Shown here in pieces: positions 7,640 to 16,616 of a stretch of DNA of 64,000 nt. The number at the start of each line of letters is the position of its first letter. Position 1 is the first letter of the stretch. A model generated the notes under the pieces. It was given only the letters and a program-made list of their open reading frames with translations. It was not told the DNA's origin and made no database searches. The position numbers and the translations under genes were made by a program. The stretch is from Nostoc calcicola FACHB-3891 (GTDB lineage: Bacteria > Cyanobacteriota > Cyanobacteriia > Cyanobacteriales > Nostocaceae), in the NCBI RefSeq assembly GCF_014697355.1, contig NZ_JACJRQ010000014.1, forward strand, positions 62,001 to 126,000. The letters are read 5' to 3'.

Positions 7640-9730
7640 ATGCCGCCAGACTACTCCGGTCAAAATCTGCAAGGTCGCTCTTTTAAAGGTCAAAACCTGA
7701 CTGGAGCAAGCTTTCGCAATGCGGATATTCGAGGGACAAACTTTACTAACGCTATTCTCAAAGATGCTGACTTCACAAGTGCTAAAGCTGGGCTACAGCA
7801 GCATTGGATAATTGGGTTACTCATAGTCTCATGGCTATTGTCAGGATTATCAGGGTTTTTGTCAATAATCATTGGTGTATCGGTAGCATATATTTCTGAT
7901 ACCAAAAACCTTGATAACTTCACCATTGGGGTAATATCCCTAGTTCTACTGGTAGTTTTTTGTATTGTTAGCATTCGTAAGGGTTTAACAGTAACTTTAG
8001 GAGCTGGAGCCGTCGCTGTCTCCTTTGCCGGAGCCTTCGCCTTCGCTTTTGTTTTCGCTGGATCTTTTGCTGTTGCTTTCGCCTTCGCTTTCGCCGGAAC
8101 AGTTGCGGGAGCCTTCGCTTTCGCTTTTGCCTTCGCCGGAACCGGAACTGGAACAGTTGCTCTTGTCGGAGCCTTTGCCGTCGCTGTAGCTGTTGCCTTA
8201 ACCAAAGCCGGAGACTTTGCCGTCGCCGTCGCTGTTACCTTCGCCAGAGCCGGAGTCTTCACAGTCCCCAAAGCCTCTGCATTCACTGTCGCTTTCGCTT
8301 TTACACTATTTAGTGCTTATATTGGGTGGCGCAGTCTTGCTGGAGATGAAAAAGACACTTGGCTTTACTCAACTGGTATTGCTTTTGCAGCTATAGGAGG
8401 CACAAGCTTTCGCGGTGCTAACTTGATTAATGTTGATTTTACTGGTGCAATTCTCAAAAACACAGACTTTAGAAAAGCAAATTTAACACGCACTCGTTTT
8501 TTTGAAGCCAAAAAATTAGACTTTGCCAGAGTAGATGACACCATACTTGCCAACCAGGCTGTTCTCAACTTGCTTGTTACTTGCAATGGTCGAGGAAAAT
8601 CTTATGCCGATGTTAACCTCAGAGGCGCAAATCTGAAACATGCAGAGTTGAACAAAGCTAATCTTAAAGGTGCTGATATGATTGCAGCCACATTCGAGGG
8701 AGCTTGTTTAGAATGGGCAAACCTAACTATTACTCAAGCTATAGATACTGATTTTACCAATGCTCAGATGACTGGTGCTTGTATAGAAGCATGGAATATT
8801 GACAGTACAACCAAGTTACATAACGTAGATTGTCGCTTTATCTATCTTCTAGAATATTCCAGGCTAGGAACCGATGACCGCGAACGCCGTCCCAGTAGTG
8901 GCGACTTTCAGTCAGGAGAATTTACTAAGCTCTTTGAAGAAGTTTTAAATACTGTTGATTTAATTTTTCGCAATGGCATTGATTGGAAAGCTTTTGTTGC
9001 TGCATTCAAACAAGTGCAAGTTGAAAATCAAGATACGGAATTAGCTATCCAAAGTATTGAAAATAAAGGTGATGGGGTTGTTGTTGTTAAGGTAGCTGTG
9101 CCTGTTGACGCTGATAAAGAAAAGATTCATAGCGACTTTACGCAAAATTATCAACTGGCATTGCAAGCTGTAGAAGAAAAATATAAAGCACAATTACAAG
9201 CTAAAGATGAACAAATAGTCGTTTATCGCCAACAAAGTGGAGAGATGGCAGAGATTGTAAAATTATTAGCTAATAAGCCGATTAATGTTCAAGTTGACAA
9301 CAAAGTAGAGAATAAAAATATGACTAACAGCAATGATTCGAGCCGTAAATTTGAAAATTCTGGAACTTTAAATAATAGCGGCACAATTAATTTAGGTGAA
9401 ATCAGTGGTGCAGTCACAAATACAATCAACGAGTTACCGCCATCACCCGAACCTGGTAAACCGGGGATTAAGGAATTATTGACGCAATTGCAAGCAGCGA
9501 TTGAGGCTGATACAAATTTAAATAAAGAAGATAAAGCTGACGCATTAGAACAGGTGAAAGCCTTAGCAGAAGCCGGGAAAAATCCTCAAGAAGGGGGAAT
9601 GCAAAAGGGGGCAAAAACGGCTATTAAGATTTTAAAAGGGACGATCGCCAGTTTACCCAGTGCCACTAAGTTGGTTGAAGAATGTAGCAATCTATTGCCG
9701 TTAATTTCCAGTTTTCTCGGTTTAGGATGA
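7640..9730 (+). CDS. pentapeptide-repeat membrane protein with Ala/Phe-rich core and coiled-coil C-terminus
   Basis: The 696-residue protein starts with a short pentapeptide block (NLQGRSFKGQNLTGASFRNA). Two ordinary membrane helices follow (about 54-80 and 92-112). Residues 117-225 are a striking run of alternating small and aromatic residues (AFAFAF, AVAVAVA, GTGTGTV). A second pentapeptide solenoid covers about 255-390. Next come a helical segment with a predicted coiled coil (about 500-540), an asparagine-rich linker, and a C-terminal helical domain (KELLTQLQAAIEADTNLNKE onward) ending in hydrophobic LLPLISSFLGLG. The ATG at 7640 is the first start. No enzymatic motif is seen. The product is probably a membrane scaffold or channel-like protein of unknown role. 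Confidence 0.8.
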   Translation: MPPDYSGQNLQGRSFKGQNLTGASFRNADIRGTNFTNAILKDADFTSAKAGLQQHWIIGLLIVSWLLSGLSGFLSIIIGVSVAYISDTKNLDNFTIGVISLVLLVVFCIVSIRKGLTVTLGAGAVAVSFAGAFAFAFVFAGSFAVAFAFAFAGTVAGAFAFAFAFAGTGTGTVALVGAFAVAVAVALTKAGDFAVAVAVTFARAGVFTVPKASAFTVAFAFTLFSAYIGWRSLAGDEKDTWLYSTGIAFAAIGGTSFRGANLINVDFTGAILKNTDFRKANLTRTRFFEAKKLDFARVDDTILANQAVLNLLVTCNGRGKSYADVNLRGANLKHAELNKANLKGADMIAATFEGACLEWANLTITQAIDTDFTNAQMTGACIEAWNIDSTTKLHNVDCRFIYLLEYSRLGTDDRERRPSSGDFQSGEFTKLFEEVLNTVDLIFRNGIDWKAFVAAFKQVQVENQDTELAIQSIENKGDGVVVVKVAVPVDADKEKIHSDFTQNYQLALQAVEEKYKAQLQAKDEQIVVYRQQSGEMAEIVKLLANKPINVQVDNKVENKNMTNSNDSSRKFENSGTLNNSGTINLGEISGAVTNTINELPPSPEPGKPGIKELLTQLQAAIEADTNLNKEDKADALEQVKALAEAGKNPQEGGMQKGAKTAIKILKGTIASLPSATKLVEECSNLLPLISSFLGLG

Positions 9731-9875
9731 TTTGGTTGCAATTCAAATCACACCGCAAAGTAGTGATTTTGTACTATAAAACTTAGACATACAGCGTATT
9801 TCAGGTAAATGAAGTACGCTGTATTGTAACTGACTTGGCTATGAAGCTTACTCAGAACAAGATGAAATATCTCAG

Positions 9876-10031
9876 CTATTCCAACGGCGGTAAATTATTT
9901 GGGTCAATACCCTGAGATTGTAAATAAGCAATCAGTCGTTCTTTTTGCTGACGTTCTTGTTCGGTGCGTTGACGTTCCTGTTCAATCTGTTCGACAGCCC
10001 AAGGTAACAAATTACCTGTTTGATCCCACTA
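9876..10031 (-). pseudogene. detached C-terminal coil of the Uma2 gene, beyond an in-frame amber codon
   Basis: After the TAG at 10029-10031 the same frame continues WDQTGNLLPWAVEQIEQERQ, then further E/Q/R-rich heptads and a natural ending SQGIDPNNLPPLE before a stop at 9876-9878. This charged coiled-coil tail is usual in cyanobacterial Uma2 proteins, where the lost codon is normally tryptophan (TGG). A single G-to-A change therefore explains the truncation. Confidence 0.8.
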
Positions 10032-10637
10032 GCGCAACCAATAACCAGTTCGCCCTTCTTTTATACCTTGCCAAGTTCCTAAAAATAAGCCCATCGCATC
10101 AACCCAATGACGACCATTTTCCTCAGGTTGCTTTAACTCATAACGTCCATTTTCTAGTTGATAATATTCCAACAAACCGCCCTCTGGTTCAAAAATCACG
10201 TAGATGGGAATCTGCAATATTTGTTCGTAAAAAAACCACTTTCCTGGCGGATAAGTCCGTTTGAATGAATATTCTCCACCATCGGTGTCGGAGAGAAACT
10301 CCATCACAACAACAGGGATTTCACCTTCCAAAATAGGTGTGTAACTTTTGCGATTACTGAGAATCTCCTTAACCGACGACACATATACCCAGTCTGGTGC
10401 TTTAATAATTAACTGACCGTTGACTGTGGCACACAATCCAAAATTCGAGGCGATTAGCATTTGCGGTTGGATGAAGCCACTGATTTCTAAGCTTTCACGC
10501 AAAGCACCAGCCAATATTGGCTGACTGGTATTCTCCACTGGTTCATCCTCTAGTTGAAAGTCGTCGGGTAAGGCTTCCCAAGTGATTACCAGTTGATTTG
10601 CAGATTTTGCTTCGCCCAGTTGGGTTGCCATATACAC
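10029..10637 (-). CDS. Uma2-family (DUF820) PD-(D/E)XK nuclease-fold protein, truncated by an amber codon
   Basis: The 202-residue protein belongs to the Uma2 family of restriction-endonuclease-fold proteins, which is hugely expanded in cyanobacteria and has an uncertain biological role. The PD motif is APDWVYV and the acidic strand is PVVVMEFLS. The KRTYPPGKWFFYEQILQIPIYVIFEPE segment is typical. The C-terminal WLR is followed by TAG where homologues continue WWD, so the coiled tail is lost (see the adjoining fragment). The nuclease core is complete, so the shortened protein could still fold. The start may be the second Met (MATQLGE). Confidence 0.8.
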   Translation of the reverse strand: MYMATQLGEAKSANQLVITWEALPDDFQLEDEPVENTSQPILAGALRESLEISGFIQPQMLIASNFGLCATVNGQLIIKAPDWVYVSSVKEILSNRKSYTPILEGEIPVVVMEFLSDTDGGEYSFKRTYPPGKWFFYEQILQIPIYVIFEPEGGLLEYYQLENGRYELKQPEENGRHWVDAMGLFLGTWQGIKEGRTGYWLR

Positions 10638-10703
10638 AGCATAAGTCTTAGTTTGTCTTTTATTTTATCGTTTTCAAGGTGTGATTTAATTACAAAACTA
10701 TCA

Positions 10704-10803
10704 GGGACTTCCAGAAAATAAATTATTCCAAATTATTTGTACATTTGTAGGGGCGCACAGCTGTGCGCCCCTACTATGGAATATTTTTTTCGTTGGAAGT
10801 CCC
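10704..10803. mobile_element. MITE family B, copy B1
   Basis: This 100-bp palindromic element has ends GGGACTTCCAGAAAATAAAT and TTTCGTTGGAAGTCCC and a central perfect hairpin GTAGGGGCGCACAGCTGTGC plus its complement. No clear target duplication is visible for this copy. Copies B2 (40643-40765) and B3 (59785-59884) do have TNA duplications. Confidence 0.75.
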
Positions 10804-10817
10804 ACCGAAATGTATTA

Positions 10818-10970
10818 GACCTCTTGCAAAAGTGCTTTTTGCACTCTTGTGGGAAAAGGGATGCATCTTTATTGGGGAAAGGGTAAATACCAAACCTTTC
10901 CCCCTTTCCCCCGCCCCTTATCCCCAGAGGGGACCCCACCTTCCCCTTTTCCCGACTTATGCAAGAAGTC
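10818..10970. mobile_element. MITE family C, copy C1
   Basis: Terminal inverted repeats GACCTCTTGCAAAAGT and ACTTATGCAAGAAGTC enclose pyrimidine- and purine-rich heptameric DNA (GGGAAAAGGG, then CCTTTCCCCC). It is flanked by TA on both sides, a target preference of IS630/Tc1-type transposases. Related shorter copies are at 28444-28517 and about 42374-42458. Confidence 0.65.
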
Positions 10971-11040
10971 TATTGATAGATGGCAGGGTAGCACAGCTAA
11001 CTGTACTACCCTACATTTATTTGCGATCGCATCACCTGAT

Positions 11041-11478
11041 TTAATTTTGAGAGTAAGGGTGATTGAAGGTTTCCCAAGCAGCTTTAGCAGCCTTTTGCAC
11101 GCGAAAATTGAAGTCTACTACATCTTTCATCATCAAATACCAATTTCTCTGGGCTTCGTCTAGAATTACCGCCCAAGCATTTTCTATATTAACGCGATCG
11201 CCTTCCATAACTTTCCTTCCTTCAATCAATTCTCTGGCTCGACGCACAGCATTTAAATAGGTTTCGCGGGTAACGGTACCTGCTGAATCAGCCTCAGCTT
11301 GGGCGCGTCTTTTTAGTGCCTCAATCAGCGCTTTGGTTTCGCGCTTGACTTCATCACTTTCACCAGCCATTTCAACTTCCACTAATTCGTCAGTTTGAGA
11401 ACTAATTTCTACAATTACTGTGGATTCAGTAGATTCAATGAATGTAGCTTCAATGGATTCAATATTGTTAGAATTCAT
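11041..11478 (-). CDS. conserved hypothetical protein, helical
   Basis: The product is about 145 residues if translation begins at the ATG at 11478 (MNSNNIESIE). A start at 11508 would add ten residues and cannot be excluded. The N-terminal third is rich in Ser, Thr and Glu. The rest is helical and charged (KRETKALIEALKRRAQAEA, then AVRRARELIEGRKVMEG and NIENAWAVILDEAQRNWYL). It has no signal peptide or membrane segment. I do not recognise a named family. It is downstream of, and on the same strand as, htpX but separated by about 95 bp. Confidence 0.65.
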   Translation of the reverse strand: MNSNNIESIEATFIESTESTVIVEISSQTDELVEVEMAGESDEVKRETKALIEALKRRAQAEADSAGTVTRETYLNAVRRARELIEGRKVMEGDRVNIENAWAVILDEAQRNWYLMMKDVVDFNFRVQKAAKAAWETFNHPYSQN

Positions 11479-11602
11479 ACTTAAAACATCCTGAATTACA
11501 AACTTCACTTATCGCTGAAAACTCCACCCTATCAAGCGTTATTTTTAGTCACTATTGATTGTAAAAATCACTAATGACTAATAACAAAAGACAAAGGACT
11601 AA

Positions 11603-12469
11603 TTAAGCTTTTGTTGTCAGTTGTTGCTCTAATTTCAGCAACGCTGCAACTCGTGCTTCTGTAGCAGGATGACTGGAGAATAAGTTACCCAAAAATTGTC
11701 CGGAGATGGAGTTGATAATTAATAACGGCTCAAAAGCTGGATTGGTATTTAAAGGCATCTGCTTTGCTGTAGCTTCTAGCCTTTGTAGCGCCCTAGCTAA
11801 AGCACGGGGATTACCAGTTAATCTAGCAGAACCAGCATCAGCGGAGAATTCTCTTGTGCGTGAAATTGCCAGTTGAATAATTGTTGCAGCTAATGGCGCA
11901 AGCATTACTGTTAATAAAACACCAAAAGGATTTCCACCTCTGTTGTCATTTCGAGAACCACCGCCAAACCAAAGGCTATAACTCACCATTTGCGCTAAGA
12001 ATGAAATGGCACCAGCTACTGTAGCAGCAACAGCTTGTGTGAGGGTATCACGGTTAATAATGTGGGTGAGTTCGTGGGCGATAACGCCTTCGAGTTCGTC
12101 TTCTGGTAATATATTTAAAATGCCTTCGGTAACAGCCACAGCAGCGTGTTCTGGATCGCGCCCTGTAGCGAAGGCGTTAGCAGTTTGACTAGGAACAATA
12201 TAAACTCTGGGTGTAGGAATATTAGCACGACGAGATAACTTTTCTACTATTCGATAAAGTCCCGGTGCTTCCCTTTCACTCACAGGTTGTGCCTGATATA
12301 CTGCAAGGGCAATTTTATCTGATTGATACCAAGAAAACAGGTTTGTTACTGCTGCTAAGCCGATTCCAATAATCAAGCCACTACTACCACCAATTACCCA
12401 GTAACTAATTGCTATCAAAAGACCACTTAGTGCAGCTAGCAAAGCAGCTGTTTTGAATTGATTTCCCAT
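11603..12469 (-). CDS. htpX: HtpX-like M48 zinc metalloprotease
   Basis: This 288-residue membrane protease has the zinc signature AHELTHIINRD (HExxH) and a downstream glutamate in the SRTREFSADAGS block, which supplies the third ligand. Four hydrophobic stretches (about residues 6-24, 25-45, 140-165 and 185-205) fit the HtpX topology with the active site on the cytoplasmic side. The family degrades misfolded membrane proteins. The ATG at 12469 follows CAGGAGAGCGAAAAT, a good ribosome site. Confidence 0.93.
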   Translation of the reverse strand: MGNQFKTAALLAALSGLLIAISYWVIGGSSGLIIGIGLAAVTNLFSWYQSDKIALAVYQAQPVSEREAPGLYRIVEKLSRRANIPTPRVYIVPSQTANAFATGRDPEHAAVAVTEGILNILPEDELEGVIAHELTHIINRDTLTQAVAATVAGAISFLAQMVSYSLWFGGGSRNDNRGGNPFGVLLTVMLAPLAATIIQLAISRTREFSADAGSARLTGNPRALARALQRLEATAKQMPLNTNPAFEPLLIINSISGQFLGNLFSSHPATEARVAALLKLEQQLTTKA

Positions 12470-12926
12470 ATTTTCGCTCTCCTGCTAATGCTGTATAGAT
12501 TTCATAGAAAACAGCATTCATTAAGCCACACTTTGATTGTATCCAGCTAAACTTAGATGGTATGATGCAGAAAACCTATCCAATAAGTACGGTTTTCCCC
12601 CTGCACTTGATGAAGAAGAATTCAGGAGTCATATAGCGATTTTTATTTGAATTAGATACATGGTAGGGGCGCACAGCTGTGCGCCCCTACGAATTGTCTC
12701 CACTCCACACAATTGCAAACTGCTATAATTTATGAGTCAGAGTTATAAATGCTTGACTCCTATTTATTTTGCATCAAACCTAACATAATGCAACAGAAAA
12801 TTGCATCTGTCTGTAGTCATACATTTTTTCAATAATTGACAATATTCATTTCACAAAAAAGAATTTATAATTTAATCCCAGCGCTTAAGATTGCTGAATT
12901 CTGAATTCTGACTTCTGCATTCTTCT
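12470..12926. other. intergenic region with a perfect G/C hairpin
   Basis: No gene is seen. At 12663-12690 a perfect palindrome GTAGGGGCGCACAGCTGTGC (plus its complement) matches the core of the family B MITEs but lacks their GGGACTTCC ends. Near 12895 are CTGAATTCTGACTTCTG short repeats. Confidence 0.55.
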
Positions 12927-14996
12927 TCAATTATCAGAAAAGGGTTTCAAGCGAGCTGTAACTCTTAATTTAGTTAGCCTCCGCACTAGGCGGAGAGCTT
13001 GTTGTTTATATAATACTTTTGGTAGGCGTCCAGGCAAATTATCCATCAATTTTCTCGCTGTGCCGATGTTGCATCCTGAGATTATACTTATTTCATTAGC
13101 ACCGTCAAAAATAGCATCTTGAGCTAACACTTTCTCCACCTCTACTTGCCAAGTTGGAGGAAACATTTCGCCGCGTTCAATGCGCTGAAGGCTGTTACTA
13201 TTGGCGAGAACGATGAGGCGATCGCCAACCGCAAGCTGTATATTATCAGAAGGCATTAATTTGACTGGCGATCGCTTAAGGCTTTGGTATAAAATTGGCA
13301 CAACTCCATAACCATAAGCAACCTCAGCCAAAAGCAATCCGTTGAGTGTATCACCAGCTTCGATCGTATACTCGACTACCAAAATAGTTTGACTATCAAA
13401 GTTAAACAAGCTGAGAATATTTTCTCCAAAAGCCGCAGCCGCAAAAACTTCTGCGGAAATAGCAGAAGTGCAAATAACTTGAGCATAAGGAAACAACCGT
13501 GCGACATTATCACGAAAATTTCGGTCGTAAGTCCGAATTATCACACGAGTTGTAGGACTCTGAGCATTTACCATCAAAGCTATTTCCAAATTTTCCATGT
13601 CATCGTCTGTAACTACAACGACACTTTTACTATGAGCGAGATTTACCCTGCCTAGAGCATCAGTAATACTATCAATAATTAGTGGTATTTTATTGAAAAA
13701 ATCAGCGCCAAGTGCTGTACTACTAATACCCACCAAAGGTTGTTTGAATTCTTGTAATAAAGTTGCAACTCGTTGACCAACTCGATTTAATCCAATTAGT
13801 ACAACGTGATTTTTTAGAGGTATTAATGGCTGGTAGCTCTTAAAAAACTGGAACCTTGAACTTAACAAAGCATCAGTCAGCAATGCATATAACACCCCAA
13901 CAAAACCGATACCCATTAAAGTTAGTCCCAGGCTAAACAATCGCAACCATCCTGGCATATGTTCAGCTGGCTCTGGTGGGGTTTTAAAATTAATACTGCC
14001 AAATAAATCCCCGTATCCTCCTAAAAGTAAGACAGCAATACCATAAAATGCTTCTACTACATTACTTTCAGGATAATTTAAGATATAGATAACTGTTCCA
14101 AAACACCAAAGAAAAAGTACTGTAACTCCACAAATTATTGCCACCCGCAAATTTTGATGACGATGGAATCTTCGCCACAAAAATGGAATTCTCTGTTTGA
14201 ACTTATTCCATGCTCTGCCTAATACAATTTCTTGCCATAGTTGCTGCCAGTTATACTTAGGCACTGTTGCAACTTTTTTCAAACTCTTAAGCTGTTCTTT
14301 AACTTCAATATAAATAATAGTATCATCCGGATGTAATTTTGCTTCTGGCTCCCATTGATGAAATTCTTTAGATAATAAAGATGAATCATTAGCATGGTGC
14401 AATACCCGACGATGTAGAGTATTCAGTTCGTATATATGTAGTTTATTACACCAGTCATCATTCATTTTAATTTGATGCTTGACTACCCGAAATTGGTATT
14501 CTTCAAGTTGAAAATAGCCAAGATGCTCGTCTCCCAGGGCTGCAACAGCAAAGCCAGAAGCAGAAATCTGATTTGGCTCAAAGGCAATAAAATTCCCCAG
14601 AGTCTGACTTAAAAGTTGATTGAGATTTTGTTTATCAGAACGTATAACCAAGCGAATTTGAGGATTTAATAGCCGTGCGGCAAAGGCAGCTTCTATATTT
14701 ACTCGTTCATTACCAGTGGCTAAAATGATAGTCCGGCATTGACTAATATCTGCTTGTTCTAAAACACTAGCTTGACGGCAATCTCCAAAGAATAAATTTT
14801 CTAATAAATTTAATAAATTTGGAATTTGTAAATTTTGAGGTTGTTCTAAATCGATGGCATTAATAATGGCACCATATTCTTTGAGGATGGCAACACAATG
14901 TTGACCCAAACTTCCTAGCCCACAAACTAAAAACCGATCTAGTTTTGCTTGAGAATTTTCAACAGGCTGATAATTATTTTTTGACGATCGCACCAT
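12927..14996 (-). CDS. potassium-channel-like protein with two RCK/TrkA-N domains around a two-helix pore
   Basis: The protein is about 689 residues from the ATG at 14996; a GTG at 15017 would add seven. It opens with a Rossmann RCK domain (FLVCGLGSLGQHCVAILKEYG). Two membrane helices follow (about 285-310 and 355-385), with a pore loop whose filter reads LLLGGYGD in place of TVGYGD. A second RCK domain comes next (HVVLIGLNRVGQRVATLLQEF) and then a TrkA-C-like tail (GDRLIVLANSNSLQRIERGE). This RCK-pore-RCK order resembles CASTOR/DMI1-like and cyanobacterial relatives more than simple KefC/MthK channels. It probably gates K+ or other cations in response to nucleotides or Ca2+. It is divergent from the MFS gene. 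Confidence 0.85.
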   Translation of the reverse strand: MVRSSKNNYQPVENSQAKLDRFLVCGLGSLGQHCVAILKEYGAIINAIDLEQPQNLQIPNLLNLLENLFFGDCRQASVLEQADISQCRTIILATGNERVNIEAAFAARLLNPQIRLVIRSDKQNLNQLLSQTLGNFIAFEPNQISASGFAVAALGDEHLGYFQLEEYQFRVVKHQIKMNDDWCNKLHIYELNTLHRRVLHHANDSSLLSKEFHQWEPEAKLHPDDTIIYIEVKEQLKSLKKVATVPKYNWQQLWQEIVLGRAWNKFKQRIPFLWRRFHRHQNLRVAIICGVTVLFLWCFGTVIYILNYPESNVVEAFYGIAVLLLGGYGDLFGSINFKTPPEPAEHMPGWLRLFSLGLTLMGIGFVGVLYALLTDALLSSRFQFFKSYQPLIPLKNHVVLIGLNRVGQRVATLLQEFKQPLVGISSTALGADFFNKIPLIIDSITDALGRVNLAHSKSVVVVTDDDMENLEIALMVNAQSPTTRVIIRTYDRNFRDNVARLFPYAQVICTSAISAEVFAAAAFGENILSLFNFDSQTILVVEYTIEAGDTLNGLLLAEVAYGYGVVPILYQSLKRSPVKLMPSDNIQLAVGDRLIVLANSNSLQRIERGEMFPPTWQVEVEKVLAQDAIFDGANEISIISGCNIGTARKLMDNLPGRLPKVLYKQQALRLVRRLTKLRVTARLKPFSDN

Positions 14997-15104
14997 ACTA
15001 TACCGCTGATGGTACACGCTGCAATACTGCTATTGTAATGGGGAAACGTAGTCATCAACTTTGGAAGCTGGTACAACAAAGCAAAAGTCAGAGAAACAGG
15101 AAAT

Positions 15105-16292
15105 ATGCAACTACAAGATAAATTTTTTCAGACAATTCCTCGTACTGTTTGGGTGTTGGGGTTCGTCAGTTTGCTGACTGATATTAGCTCCGAGATGATT
15201 AATTCGCTGTTACCCTTATTTCTGGTGTCAGCTTTAGGCGCGAATGTGTTGACAGTGGGCATTATTGAAGGCATTGCCGAAGCAACAGCTTCAGTTTTGA
15301 AAGTTTTTTCGGGAGTGTTGAGCGATCGCTTGGGACATCGTAAGGGTTTAGCGGTGTTTGGCTATGGGTTATCTACCTTCGTGAAACCTTTATTTGCGAT
15401 AGCTACCAGTCCAACTGGGGTGTTAATCGCTCGATTTGGCGATCGCTTTGGTAAAGGTATCCGAGTCGCACCCCGTGATGCTTTAGTTGCCGATTCTACC
15501 AACCCAGAGGTACGTGGTGCAGCCTACGGATTGCGTCAATCTCTCGATACCATCGGCGCATTCTTGGGGCCTTTGACAGCATTTGCCCTAATGGCTGCTT
15601 CCCAAAACAACTTCCGCCTGGTTTTTTGGCTAGCCCTCATCCCTGGTTTTTTAGCAGTAGCTTTATTAACAGGGGGAATAAGCGAACCGAGAACAAGTGA
15701 AACTCAAGCAAACCGCAGCAATCCTCTGCAATGGCAAGCTTTACGCAGTTTAGGTGAAAAATATTGGGTACTTGTAGCAGTAGCACTGTTATTCAATTTA
15801 GGTAACTCCAGCAATGCTTTTTTATTACTGCGAGCAGAACAAACAGGTATTTCCGCCTCACTGATACCGTTGACATTTGTAGTCATGAACATCGCTTACT
15901 CGTTAAGCGCCTATCCAATAGGAATACTTTCCGATCGCTTGGGTAGATTTTGGCTATTAGTAAGCGGATTTATCCTCTACGCTTTAGTATATCTGGGCTT
16001 CGCCTTCGTACAAGCACCTTGGCAAGTTTGGGGATTGTTTGCCCTTTATGGTTTGCATCTGGGCATGAGTAAAGGATTATTATTGGCGCTAGTGGCAAAT
16101 AGTATACCTGCAAATCTGCGCGGCACTGCTTTTGGATTTTTCAATTTGGCTGTGGGAATAGCACTTTTACCTGCTAGTTTCCTAGCTGGTGGTTTGTGGG
16201 AAACATTGGGAGCAGAGGCAACATTTATTAGTGGGAGCTTGTTGGCGATCGCAGCTGTATTATTGTTAGTATCTCAAAGAAACAAATATTAA
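15105..16292 (+). CDS. MFS transporter
   Basis: The 395-residue protein has about twelve hydrophobic segments. The MFS signature after helix 2 is GVLSDRLGHRKG, and the repeated equivalent in the second half is GILSDRLGRF. The GDRFGKGIRVAPRDALVAD loop is characteristic of a bacterial MFS subgroup without a settled substrate. It lies divergently from the channel gene with about 110 bp between them and precedes the fluoride riboswitch unit, but the intervening hairpin argues for separate transcription. Confidence 0.87.
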   Translation: MQLQDKFFQTIPRTVWVLGFVSLLTDISSEMINSLLPLFLVSALGANVLTVGIIEGIAEATASVLKVFSGVLSDRLGHRKGLAVFGYGLSTFVKPLFAIATSPTGVLIARFGDRFGKGIRVAPRDALVADSTNPEVRGAAYGLRQSLDTIGAFLGPLTAFALMAASQNNFRLVFWLALIPGFLAVALLTGGISEPRTSETQANRSNPLQWQALRSLGEKYWVLVAVALLFNLGNSSNAFLLLRAEQTGISASLIPLTFVVMNIAYSLSAYPIGILSDRLGRFWLLVSGFILYALVYLGFAFVQAPWQVWGLFALYGLHLGMSKGLLLALVANSIPANLRGTAFGFFNLAVGIALLPASFLAGGLWETLGAEATFISGSLLAIAAVLLLVSQRNKY

Positions 16293-16330
16293 AAAATGGG
16301 GCTTTGCTGAATTGTGGTATGAATTCAGAT

Positions 16331-16361
16331 GTAGAGACGTTGCATTGCAACGTCTCTACAA
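16331..16361. terminator. hairpin after the MFS gene
   Basis: GTAGAGACGTTGCATTGCAACGTCTCTAC is a perfect 29-base palindrome about 40 bp after the stop codon. It can terminate transcripts in either direction, although no long T run follows. Related GTAGAGACG palindromes are common dispersed repeats in this genome (for example 36332-36350 and 56340-56412). Confidence 0.5.
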
Positions 16362-16445
16362 GGATTTTGATATCATGCACAATTGTTTTCATATATGAAA
16401 TCAGCAACGCCAAAAATGGTATCCTTAATTTAATATCAAATCAAT

Positions 16446-16600
16446 GGCGATGGAGCTCGCCGAAACCGCCTTTTCAACCCGATAAATCATCACTTGAAAG
16501 GCTGATGGCTCCTACTTTCTTCGCTGACTGCGGGAGAGTAGGGCTTGGCTAAATGCATTACCTGACTCTCCTGTAGAAAGTGTAAGTCTACAAATAGCGC
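16446..16600 (+). promoter_or_regulatory. fluoride riboswitch (crcB motif)
   Basis: The aptamer spans 16446-16515. It begins GGCGATGGAGCTCGCC, continues GAAACCGCC, has a variable loop, and closes with GCTGATGGCTCCTAC. This is the invariant pattern of the fluoride-sensing crcB RNA. Downstream, GGGAGAGTAG (about 16531) can pair with CTGACTCTCC (about 16562), offering an expression-platform stem before the AAGGAG ribosome site at 16602. Fluoride binding normally switches the downstream gene on. The next gene is a ClC-type exporter of the kind this RNA usually controls. Confidence 0.93.
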
Positions 16601-16616
16601 CTCAAGGAGTCATGGA

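Noticed and set aside
7690-8286. Minus-strand open frame rich in AKAKAKA opposite the pentapeptide gene
   Set aside because: It is the antisense of the Ala/Phe repeat region. The low-complexity Lys/Ala pattern is forced by the plus-strand repeats, and no ribosome site or homology is seen.
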